Part shown: positions 14,622-22,092 of the stretch, in pieces | Layout of the letters: every line of letters begins with the position of its first letter | How positions within the stretch are numbered: position 1 is the first letter of the stretch | From: a virus | DNA length: 26,621 nucleotides | Virus record (IMG/VR): IMGVR_UViG_3300018084_000013 | Span: 1-26,621 of that record | Reading direction: 5' to 3' (one strand) | The notes under the pieces: model-generated | Seen by the model: only the letters and a program-made list of their open reading frames with translations | Told to the model about the DNA's origin: nothing | Database searches by the model: none | Program-made: the position numbers and the translations under genes

Positions 14622-16643
14622 TTATGCGTCGTCGCGAGTAAACGTCCACTCGTCATTGATGTTGTCTGCCAGGAAGTAACCCGCGGAAGGAGTTGCAACC
14701 ACAGTAACACTTGCGCCGGCAGCAATGGCCGCCTGTGCGCCAGTAGACATGGTCACGCCAGTGTCCTTGTTCTTGTAGACAACACCAGTAGTAGCGACGA
14801 TAGTCACTACACCAGTGCTAGCTACGAAGGTCGGAGCATTCGGGACCACAATAACGTCCGTGCCAGCAACCTTCTTGAAGATGAGTGCGGACTTTAGCTT
14901 GGTAAGAGCACCAGACAGACGTGTCTCCATCAGGTACTTATACTGGTTGTAGTCGATGTCAAACTGATCGAATGTCGCGATCTCGCCGCCTCGGTTGGTA
15001 CCGACGTTGTAATCCTGCAGGTTCACCAGAATGGCCAGAAGATTTGACTCGCCCTCCATGACCTCGACAGGAACAATTCGATCCACACGCAATTCAGCAG
15101 CCAGTTCATCCATCGTTCGGTAAACTCGACGACCAACAGCATCACGCAAAGTCAGCATCTTGGCGATGACCACCTCAGTGGTGAACATCGTAGGCATGCC
15201 GGTTCCCTTGTAGTATCGACGGTTTGAAATAACCGCGTCAACAAACTCAAGATAGCTCGAAGACGCATCGTCGACGTTCACATTGACCGTCATGGCGTAA
15301 TAATCGTGGTCATTGAGGATCGAACGGATACCGTCACCGCTAGCAGCAGCGATCGGGTCCTTGATCTTGTCCTCGTCGTCCACAGCACGACCGTCGCCGA
15401 TCAGGATAGCGCGAGCCAACTCTTCCTCAAGCATGAGTCGAATTTCGCCCCACAGCCACGCCACCACGTCGAAGTCAGTGATATCGATGATGTCATCGCG
15501 ATCCAGCTTCTGCTTCTTGTAGATGGTGGTCGGACCAGTGGTCCGCTTAGACACGCCGAAGAACTCTTCCTTCTTCAGCGAACCCTTGACGTAGCCCTTT
15601 GCCCGAGCTTCATCGAGGGTCAGATCAGCCGACAGCGTTTTGATGCGGGAGAACGGGGTCTTGTGGGTACCGTTCAGGACAGCGGCAACCCATTCGGTCC
15701 GACGCTTGTCGAATTCCGGCGTAGCGGTGATCGCCTGAGCCTCAGGAAACAGAACGTCAATGTTGTCGATGTTGTGGGCAAGGGCATACTCTTCTAAAGC
15801 TTCCTTCCACGATCCGCCCTTGCGAGCACTTTCGAAGATCCCTTTGATGGCGTCATGAGTGAGGGTGTGCTTCTCACCCTGCGACGCGCCAGTCGTCTGG
15901 TCGAAGACGTTCTTCGTCACGGTGGTGTTTCCTTCCTGATGGGTGAGGTCGCCCTCGGTGGCTTCAGTACCTTCTTCGGTGCTCTCAGTGGATTCGGTAC
16001 CATCTGCGGTACTCTCAGCGGTGCCGTCTTCGGTACCCGACTGAGCTGCGGAACTTTCACCGGCGTTTTCAACAGCAACACCGATCATGTAATGAACAGC
16101 ATTCTTCTGTTCGTCGGTCAAAGAGTCATAGACTTCCTGAAGTGTCCGACCAGACTTCTTATCCGCGTGTTCGAACTCGAGCTCGAGACCGGTGTAGATG
16201 ATGGCTTCGTCCTCGAGAGTTTCGACCTCTCCGTCGCTGTGCTGAACGGCTACGTAGTCGATAAGTGCTCCCGGATTCGCTCCAGACAGAACTAGACTAA
16301 CTTCACGAATAATACCATGAAGAACCTGTTTGGCCTTACCAATCATCTTCTCGACAAGCGCATTCGCATAGATCGAAAGCGAGTTGATATCACCATGTTC
16401 GACGAGCGCCTTGGCAGTCAAACCAGCCGGCGTGCCATTGAAATAACCGTCGCAGTAGACTCCGTCTTCGCGTGCATGTAGAAGAACGTGACCTAAAATG
16501 TTTTCCGGGGTATTGTGACCGTGCTGCCAAACTAGAGGAACCTGAATGCCATCCATGTGTTTAAACGCTTCGGCAGTGATAGTTCGTCCGTCGGAGCACT
16601 TGAGACCAGCCTTAGTGGCGTAACCGCTGAAATCAGCTTCCAT
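14622..16643 (-). CDS. Prohead protease fused to major capsid protein, 673 aa
   Basis: The start is ATG 16643 (AAAAGGAGGGGAACAG upstream), overlapping the portal stop by 11 bases. Residues 1-135 are an HK97-type serine protease: VPLVWQHGHNTPEN holds the likely catalytic His (H41), INSLSIYAN the likely Ser (S88 or S90), and IIREVSLVLSGANPGALI follows as in the family. Residues ~165-195 (LQEVYDSLTDEQKNAVHYMIG) look like a delta or scaffold domain, and ~195-235 is a Glu/Ser/Thr/Gly linker. Residues ~240-605 are the HK97-fold capsid protein (VAWLWGEIRLMLEEELARAILIGDG, MFTTEVVIAKML, VGRRVYRTMDELA). Residues ~607-673 are an Ig-like domain shared with the tail tube protein. The protease presumably cuts itself and the scaffold off during maturation. 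No separate scaffold gene is seen. Confidence 0.9.
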   Translation of the reverse strand: MEADFSGYATKAGLKCSDGRTITAEAFKHMDGIQVPLVWQHGHNTPENILGHVLLHAREDGVYCDGYFNGTPAGLTAKALVEHGDINSLSIYANALVEKMIGKAKQVLHGIIREVSLVLSGANPGALIDYVAVQHSDGEVETLEDEAIIYTGLELEFEHADKKSGRTLQEVYDSLTDEQKNAVHYMIGVAVENAGESSAAQSGTEDGTAESTADGTESTESTEEGTEATEGDLTHQEGNTTVTKNVFDQTTGASQGEKHTLTHDAIKGIFESARKGGSWKEALEEYALAHNIDNIDVLFPEAQAITATPEFDKRRTEWVAAVLNGTHKTPFSRIKTLSADLTLDEARAKGYVKGSLKKEEFFGVSKRTTGPTTIYKKQKLDRDDIIDITDFDVVAWLWGEIRLMLEEELARAILIGDGRAVDDEDKIKDPIAAASGDGIRSILNDHDYYAMTVNVNVDDASSSYLEFVDAVISNRRYYKGTGMPTMFTTEVVIAKMLTLRDAVGRRVYRTMDELAAELRVDRIVPVEVMEGESNLLAILVNLQDYNVGTNRGGEIATFDQFDIDYNQYKYLMETRLSGALTKLKSALIFKKVAGTDVIVVPNAPTFVASTGVVTIVATTGVVYKNKDTGVTMSTGAQAAIAAGASVTVVATPSAGYFLADNINDEWTFTRDDA

Positions 16644-17877
16644 TTTGACTGTTCCCCTCCTTTTCTGTCTGTGTTGAATTGGTTTGCTCCGACGGAACCT
16701 CTTCTGGTTCCGGCATACTGGTATTCCGGAGCTCGTCGGACTTCGGATCCTTAGAGGGCTTCCATCCAATAGCAGTCCTCATATCATTGGGGGAAGCTAT
16801 CTCACCTCGGATGAAGACATCGGCGATCTCGGCCACCTCACTGATAGGTACCAGCTTGAATGGATCACGGAACGCCATGATCGATTGCTTCTGTGTACGG
16901 GCAGTCTTGGTTAGGAAAGCGCGACGCATGGCCTCCATGACGCTTGTAACAAGCGGCTCGATCGTTCGATTGTGGTAGTTCAACATTGTCTTCTCATCGG
17001 CTGTGCCATTCATAACGTTGGCAGTTAAGCCTAGCTGGTTGTAAAGCAGCTCCATAAGAAGCTCAACCTGCTTGAGAAGATTGTTTTCGGCAGGACGATT
17101 AAGTTGTGTGATCTTCTCGGTGGCATCGACATAAGCAATGCCGTATTTACTACCACTGAGTTGATGCTCAAGATCTGTCCTTCGATGCGCTGCCTGCTGT
17201 CGTCGTGACTCAGATTTAACCGCATATGGTAGTTGAATGATGATGTCAAGCTTTCCAGAGCTCGATTGGTCATCGACAATGTCGAGAAGACTCAGTTTTC
17301 GAAGTAGTCTCTGAAGAGTTGAGTTATACTCATTCATAACGTTATACATCGGATTCTCAACGATCGCAACGTACTTCTTTTCTAAGGTGATCTGTTCTTT
17401 ACGACCTTCACGTTCGTTATACACGTTCAAACGAACGTGATACGGTTCCCAACCAACAATTTCACCAACCCGTATTGTTTTAACATCAAATCCACCAATG
17501 GAAGGATTCAATGTTGTGTCGACGGGAACAAGGCCAACAACGCCCCTGTCAAATAATGTCGTGAAGATATCCTGGCGGAAGTGCCGAGCGGCTTGGTCGA
17601 GATTAGCTTCGACCGTAAGACAATCTTGTAGACCACTCTTGATATCTTCCGCATAACGACCTTCATCGTCGAGTCGAACGTGTCGAAGATCTGCTGCTGC
17701 CGCATCGATGGCTAAACGCGTATAAATCGAGGATATGATTGAGCGTTCGTTTGAAACTCGAAGGCGTACTCGATCGGGTCGCGTACCGAAACTAGCCGCA
17801 GCTGCCGCCGAATGAATTTCACGATCAACGTTTATGAACGCGTTCCATGCGTGTTTCAAACGGTCAAATATAGCCAT
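16633..17877 (-). CDS. Portal protein, HK97 family
   Basis: A 414-aa protein between the terminase and capsid genes. Family features: the opening FDRLKHAWNAF, RSIISSIYTRLAIDAAA (residues ~45-61) as in phage portal family proteins, the stem/crown region with VGLVPVD and NEYNSTLQRLLRKLSLLD, and near the C-terminus LYNQLGLTANVMNGTADEKT, RTIEPLVTSVMEAMRRAFL, and IRGEIASPNDMRTAIGWKP. Twelve copies form the ring through which DNA enters and leaves the head. It is shorter than the 500-residue average of portals but within the HK97 range. The ATG at 17877 is preceded by AAGGGAGGTGACAT. A Gln/Ser/Glu-rich tail ends the protein. Confidence 0.92.
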   Translation of the reverse strand: MAIFDRLKHAWNAFINVDREIHSAAAAASFGTRPDRVRLRVSNERSIISSIYTRLAIDAAAADLRHVRLDDEGRYAEDIKSGLQDCLTVEANLDQAARHFRQDIFTTLFDRGVVGLVPVDTTLNPSIGGFDVKTIRVGEIVGWEPYHVRLNVYNEREGRKEQITLEKKYVAIVENPMYNVMNEYNSTLQRLLRKLSLLDIVDDQSSSGKLDIIIQLPYAVKSESRRQQAAHRRTDLEHQLSGSKYGIAYVDATEKITQLNRPAENNLLKQVELLMELLYNQLGLTANVMNGTADEKTMLNYHNRTIEPLVTSVMEAMRRAFLTKTARTQKQSIMAFRDPFKLVPISEVAEIADVFIRGEIASPNDMRTAIGWKPSKDPKSDELRNTSMPEPEEVPSEQTNSTQTEKEGNSQNGS

Positions 17878-17918
17878 ATGTCACCTCCCTTCCAGGAAGA
17901 AGTTCTTGGTTAGGAGTG

Positions 17919-18143
17919 CTACGTCAACATGACTCCAGCTGCACGAAGCTTAGCGAGGAGAAGATTGAAATCGACTACCATGGCTGGTAAAGTGGCAGCA
18001 ACACTATCGACCTGAGCTGCAACAACTTTAGCTCCAGCGAGAGCTACTCCAGCTTCGTTAAAGAGCGAAACGCGCTCCATTTGTTGATTCGGTGTTGGCG
18101 AAGTTTGTGGAACGACAGCTACCTGCTTGACGACCTGATTCAT
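17919..18143 (-). CDS. Small virion-type protein, 74 aa
   Basis: The ATG at 18143 follows AAGGAGACTGTTCG. The protein has an N-terminal polar segment (VVPQTSPTPNQQMERV), then SLFNEAGVALAGAKVVAAQVDSVAAT and a C-terminal LVDFNLLLAKLRAAGVML-like helix. The motif 'LF.e.G.a......A.vaav....a......Fn.LLakLRaaG.m' resembles the trimerising or base region of short phage head or tail fibres, so a small decoration or head fibre is plausible, but there is no proof. It sits between the GMKWG-tagged protein and the portal with normal operon spacing and no membrane segment. Confidence 0.6.
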   Translation of the reverse strand: MNQVVKQVAVVPQTSPTPNQQMERVSLFNEAGVALAGAKVVAAQVDSVAATLPAMVVDFNLLLAKLRAAGVMLT

Positions 18144-18184
18144 CGAACAGTCTCCTTAAGATTTTCGAGTTATAGGAATATAAC

Positions 18185-18607
18185 TTACAAACGCCGAGCA
18201 GCAGAGACAGCTGCCACACCACTAAGCATTGTTGTACCTGCAATAGCCATTACGGTTACTACTGTCTCTGAACCATGTTTAGTTTGATTTGCTAGTTCAT
18301 AGTCGGTATTTAACTTTTCTCGAGTATTATTTAGTGTTTTACGTGCTTCACGACGGCCAATGATATGCCGATCACGCTTGTACTTAGTCTTTGCCGACTT
18401 GTAATCGCGTAGAAGTTGGCCACTTGCGACTCGCGCGCGAGCTTGATCGATAGATGCGTTTCGCTCCACACGATCCCGCTGACGAGAAGCCTTGTTCAAA
18501 CCACGCATTTCTTTACGATGCTCACGTCGAACACCCCACTTCATGCCTCGAGTGCCGAAGTGTTCGAAAACTTCTTCAGGAGATCCAGGTTTCGTCTTGT
18601 AATCCAT
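18185..18607 (-). CDS. GMKWG-tagged basic protein with C-terminal membrane helix, 140 aa
   Basis: The ATG at 18607 follows CAGGAGGTGTTAC. Residues 16-28 are HFGTRGMKWGVRR, the same motif as in the 2H phosphodiesterase at 21187-22077 (HYGTLGMKWGIRR). The motif is followed by a strongly basic, helical stretch (EHRKEMRGLNKASRQRDRVER; RDYKSAKTKYKRDRHIIGRRE) and a C-terminal hydrophobic helix at ~118-136 (ETVVTVMAIAGTTMLSGVAA). From memory, HG.KGMKWGVRR occurs in many unrelated-looking phage structural proteins; its role is not known to me. The gene lies between large terminase and portal, so a head-internal or DNA-binding protein that reaches the membrane at injection is one possibility. Confidence 0.68.
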   Translation of the reverse strand: MDYKTKPGSPEEVFEHFGTRGMKWGVRREHRKEMRGLNKASRQRDRVERNASIDQARARVASGQLLRDYKSAKTKYKRDRHIIGRREARKTLNNTREKLNTDYELANQTKHGSETVVTVMAIAGTTMLSGVAAVSAARRL

Positions 18608-18631
18608 GTAACACCTCCTGTCAGCGGAATA

Positions 18632-20374
18632 TTACTCGAACGCCTCCTTGTTTACTTTGTAAGCTACAAAGGCATCCATCATTGCGGATACGTTGTCGAT
18701 CTTCTCCTCGTAACGACGTTTGAGAAGTTTACGGTTCCCATTAGTATCTTCGATGGTAATAGCATTACCCATCGCGAATTGCATCAGAGCTTGATCGAAA
18801 AGCAGGAGACGCTGTCCGGCTAGATGTTTAAGCTCACCAAGAGGCACGGATTCCGTTCTAGCACCCTGCTGAACTTTCTCTATCCCGAATGGCCCATTCT
18901 CTACTTCCCAACGAGCAACAAACTCTTTGGCATTATACGGGTCAAAGCCAAGAGCTCGAACATCATAGTTCGATGCTTCGATAAACTGTTCGAGGTCATC
19001 GTAAACCTCCATCATGTCGAGAATTGTTCCCTCAAGCACGTGAAGACTGCTTTCATTGAGGAATTCTTGATACTTCTGGCGCATGGCGCCAGGTAGCTTC
19101 TTAAGCGTCAACGAAGTGATATAGCTCCTCGTCTTTACTCCAAACTGACCGTTTGGCAACGGAAATAAGAATGTAAACGCACAGAAGTCGTCGCCTTGGG
19201 AGAGGTCAGCTCCGAGAGCGCATGGCATCTCCCAAAACTCTCTTGGGCGATGCGTTAAAGTCTCTTCGTAAGTGAAGAAGTAAGTGTAGCCCTCCATCGG
19301 AATGCCAAACCGCTTCGCCAAAATATCGTTTCGAGATGCTGGAGCATTCTCAGCTCTTTCAACGTCAAGTTGGTACGTTTCATAAGAAACCGTTAACCCA
19401 AGGTTCGGATTGGCTTTTTGCCACATTGCTGGATTTCCGACCTCTTCAAGTTCATCAAGTCGATAATGCCAAATGGAAATATGTGGAGCTTTGTATTCGC
19501 CTTTCAGAATCTTAGCGAGTTCTAACTTAATTGTGTCACCAGAACCATTTCGAACCGTTCCTTCTGAACTTATGGCTACAATTAACCAATCGTCCAGTTT
19601 TGAGGCTCCTTGCTCTACAGCACCAACAACATCTTCCCTAAGATCGCCGGATAACCATTCGTCAATTGTACTGATCTTTGGACGAAGACCTTGTAGCTTG
19701 GCAATCGACATCGGCCGAACCTCAAGAAGCGATCCAGTAAGGAAGTTTTCAATTCCCTTCTTGGTACTTACTAGTTTCTGACGTAATGCACGGTTGCCTG
19801 TTGTGTTCTGCAAGCTGCCTTCGGTCAAGAACTTGAATAAAGGTCCTCGACTACGTGTGATAGCCGTTCTGAACGGCGACATTACCTCGTCAGCCTGCTT
19901 CATCGTTGGAGCCGTAGTAATCTGATGCGTAGTCGAGGTATCGACATTAAGAAAATAACTCTGTATACACTCAGCATACATAGACTTGGCTGAGCCACGT
20001 GCTACAATCAGATACTGCTTTGTAGTCAAGCGCGTCTTAATGGTTCGTTCAATAAAACGTCCTCCACCGTGGTTATCGGGCTCGAAAATACTCCTTTGAA
20101 CGAAATAATACCAACCAAAGATCTGTTCGGCCCAAAGTTTGAATGACGGAAGCAAATATAGATCACTACCATCGGTCAAGGTGAGTTCGTTCTCACAGTA
20201 ACGAACGAAGCCTTCAACTGCTTGATCATCATAGTAGATGTTTAGATTGGCAATTAGCGCATCGATGCGGTTCATTTCGAGTGAAATCTCTCTATTTACC
20301 GGAATATCGCCACGCAGCACTGCCTCACGAAACTTACCGTAGTAAATCGGCGTCGCCCGATTCGACAGTGCCAT
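18632..20374 (-). CDS. terL: Terminase large subunit
   Basis: A 580-aa packaging ATPase and nuclease. The start is ATG 20374, with GGGAGG 7 nt upstream, rather than TTG 20380, which lies too close to that site. Residues ~122-132 carry a Walker A-type loop (LIVARGSAKSM), ~233-239 the Walker B segment KISTIDE, and ~267-272 an AISSEG coupling motif. The C-terminal nuclease half has GADLSQGDDF (D390), LGFDPYNAKE and a late acidic segment NVSAMMDAF, which fit the three metal-binding positions of the RNase H-like fold. It binds the portal, cuts concatemeric DNA, and pumps it into the head. Neighbours agree: portal and capsid follow downstream. Confidence 0.95.
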   Translation of the reverse strand: MALSNRATPIYYGKFREAVLRGDIPVNREISLEMNRIDALIANLNIYYDDQAVEGFVRYCENELTLTDGSDLYLLPSFKLWAEQIFGWYYFVQRSIFEPDNHGGGRFIERTIKTRLTTKQYLIVARGSAKSMYAECIQSYFLNVDTSTTHQITTAPTMKQADEVMSPFRTAITRSRGPLFKFLTEGSLQNTTGNRALRQKLVSTKKGIENFLTGSLLEVRPMSIAKLQGLRPKISTIDEWLSGDLREDVVGAVEQGASKLDDWLIVAISSEGTVRNGSGDTIKLELAKILKGEYKAPHISIWHYRLDELEEVGNPAMWQKANPNLGLTVSYETYQLDVERAENAPASRNDILAKRFGIPMEGYTYFFTYEETLTHRPREFWEMPCALGADLSQGDDFCAFTFLFPLPNGQFGVKTRSYITSLTLKKLPGAMRQKYQEFLNESSLHVLEGTILDMMEVYDDLEQFIEASNYDVRALGFDPYNAKEFVARWEVENGPFGIEKVQQGARTESVPLGELKHLAGQRLLLFDQALMQFAMGNAITIEDTNGNRKLLKRRYEEKIDNVSAMMDAFVAYKVNKEAFE

Positions 20375-20389
20375 TACCAATCCTCCCTT

Positions 20390-20869
20390 CTAATTGATTA
20401 ACGTGACAACAGATAGCACTATCACAATCACTAAAGAAATACCACTTACAACTGCATTATAATTCAAACGAGCTTCGCCATGACCAGCACGAGAACCTTG
20501 AGCCTGTGTGACGAAAGACGCTAAAGGGCTAACTAACGCTTCGACTTTCTCAGTCAAAGCTCTTAAATCAGCCTTAGTGGCATAATCGCCACGTTCTGAC
20601 TCAATCTGAGTCCTAAGATTATTGGCTCTCTCATCCTTGTATGTCTGGTCTGCACGAGCAAGAGCGAGTGCGTCACGATCTGCTTGTTCTTTAATCTGTA
20701 ACGCTTTTTCTCGTTCTATACCAACTTCGGTGTAACGCCGATCCCTCTCATCGAAAAATTTCGCGCGCTCTGCCGCGACTTGAGTGTAACGACGTTCACG
20801 CTCTTCTTGAAGCGCCATAAGATGTATAAACAGAGAAATTTTGACTCCGGGATCGGACGTTACACTCAT
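20390..20869 (-). CDS. Coiled-coil protein with C-terminal membrane anchor, 159 aa
   Basis: The start is ATG 20869 (AAAGGAG 7 nt upstream), not the TTG at 20875. Residues ~15-110 form a long charged coiled coil rich in Arg, Glu and Ala (EERERRYTQVAAERAKFF; RRYTEVGIEREKALQIKEQA; DYATKADLRALTEKVEALV). A Gly/Ser linker (GSRAGHGEARLN) leads to a terminal membrane helix at ~139-158 (AVVSGISLVIVIVLSVVTLI). That layout, with the anchor at the C-terminus, resembles haemolysin XhlA-like or holin-accessory proteins and some spanin-like proteins. It sits 15 nt before the large terminase and could be a second lysis component. I do not recognise it firmly. Confidence 0.68.
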   Translation of the reverse strand: MSVTSDPGVKISLFIHLMALQEERERRYTQVAAERAKFFDERDRRYTEVGIEREKALQIKEQADRDALALARADQTYKDERANNLRTQIESERGDYATKADLRALTEKVEALVSPLASFVTQAQGSRAGHGEARLNYNAVVSGISLVIVIVLSVVTLIN

Positions 20870-20887
20870 TGGCAAACTCCTTTGTGA

Positions 20888-21172
20888 TTACAGAGCGAAC
20901 CACTTCCAGGATGTCGGCACGACGCTGTAGGTCATGGCGATAGAACTTCCCGGACGCAGGAAGAATGCACCAACAACGCGACCTGTGGTTACGCCATCGA
21001 CAGCGACGACTGTCACTGTACCACCAACAACCTCGACCCACATCACATAGTCGGAGTCGTTGGTTACTGCCACCGTGGAGGCAGGGATTGCTGGCTTGCC
21101 AGACCAGTCGCCGACTGGCTTACGCTCTTCGGCCGCGGCCAGAGTCGTCTTGAGCTGATCTACGTCAACCAT
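20888..21172 (-). CDS. Small beta-rich virion-type protein, 94 aa
   Basis: The ATG at 21172 follows AAAGAGAGATTACC, a moderate ribosome site. After a short helix (VDQLKTTLAAAEERKP) the protein is beta-rich: STVAVTNDSDYVMWVEVVGG, TVTVVAVDGV, RVVGAFFLRPGSSIAMTYS, ending VPTSWKWFAL. Pattern and size resemble small decoration or fibre-head domains of actinophages, where a strand-rich module ends in a W-K-W-F type tail. It is not obviously the Ig-like domain found on the capsid and tail tube proteins. The function is inferred only from location between structural genes. Confidence 0.6.
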   Translation of the reverse strand: MVDVDQLKTTLAAAEERKPVGDWSGKPAIPASTVAVTNDSDYVMWVEVVGGTVTVVAVDGVTTGRVVGAFFLRPGSSIAMTYSVVPTSWKWFAL

Positions 21173-21186
21173 GGTAATCTCTCTTT

Positions 21187-22077
21187 CTACTTCTTGAGTG
21201 CGTTGGCGAGGAGACGTGATACTTGGTCATTAGCTAGTTTCGTTGCCTGCTGCTTGCCGACACCGACTAGAACTTCGCCAGCAAACTTGCCGCCAGCTCT
21301 GGTGATCCTTGCTCCTCTTGAAGGAGGAACAACACGCGAATATTGTTGCTCAAGATTCATTCGATCGACAAGCGTCTTGAGCTCCGCATTGCTTAGTGCC
21401 TTGACGCCGCCTTTTCGTGCTTTCGAAGCAGCATTCGCAGCTGTGGTATAGTCTTGCGATGCACCTTTATTGGCTTTCGCTGCACGCGCAAGTTGACGAT
21501 TTGACCGACGAATACCCCATTTCATTCCGAGAGTTCCGTAATGCTCGATTGTGTCTTTCCCAAGAGCACTCATGTAGGCTTGATCTTCGTCCCATCCGTA
21601 TCCGTCATCTAGACGCCACTCGGGACCTTCGAAGTCATCAATCCAAAGAGCTACCGTATCGAAGTTGACCCAATTAATACCCGGGTAATCGCGTTCGTCC
21701 TCATGCGCGGGCGACTCTGGATAACCGAGCGTCAAATGTGGAATCCACTTGGGGAATTGTTCGATCGAATCATAAGCCTTTCGAATGGTGGGATTTTTGA
21801 GAAGATAAGTTCGAACCTCCTCGAGCTTCTTGACACCATATCTATGAAAGAACAAGACGTCTGCTTCTTCTTCTCCCAGCGTATCTCGGCGTTCAACCGA
21901 TAAACCAAATCGACACAATGAAGTATCAACAACATGATCGATATAATCTTCAACGGCAGTGGTGTCTTCCATCGATTCGTCAAGGAATAAAAGCGTTAGG
22001 TGGGGCACCTTCTCGCTTGAGATCTTCCACACATAGTCATCCTGTGCAGGAATGGCTACAATTGCTACTCCACGCAT
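21187..22077 (-). CDS. 2H phosphodiesterase-like protein with GMKWG tag, 296 aa
   Basis: Residues 1-155 match the 2H phosphoesterase fold (LigT/CthP-type): the two hallmark motifs are PHLTLLF (H26, T28) and PHLTLGYP (H114, T116), 88 residues apart, each in a strand as expected. Family members open 2',3'-cyclic phosphates or cleave 2'-5' and related cyclic oligonucleotides; phage members include the anti-CBASS enzyme Acb1. The substrate here is unknown. Residues 179-191 are HYGTLGMKWGIRR, shared with the 140-aa protein next to the terminase, followed by a basic, Ala-rich helical tail that contains LSNAELKTLVDRMNLEQQYSRV. The ATG at 22077 follows GGAAGGAGGCCCC. Encoded among virion genes, so it may be packaged. 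The enzyme call is firm, the role inferred. Confidence 0.78.
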   Translation of the reverse strand: MRGVAIVAIPAQDDYVWKISSEKVPHLTLLFLDESMEDTTAVEDYIDHVVDTSLCRFGLSVERRDTLGEEEADVLFFHRYGVKKLEEVRTYLLKNPTIRKAYDSIEQFPKWIPHLTLGYPESPAHEDERDYPGINWVNFDTVALWIDDFEGPEWRLDDGYGWDEDQAYMSALGKDTIEHYGTLGMKWGIRRSNRQLARAAKANKGASQDYTTAANAASKARKGGVKALSNAELKTLVDRMNLEQQYSRVVPPSRGARITRAGGKFAGEVLVGVGKQQATKLANDQVSRLLANALKK

Positions 22078-22092
22078 GGGGCCTCCTTCCGC

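Noticed and set aside
15306-15797. Plus-strand 163-codon frame opposite the capsid gene.
   Set aside because: No ribosome site, and it lies fully inside a well-supported capsid gene.
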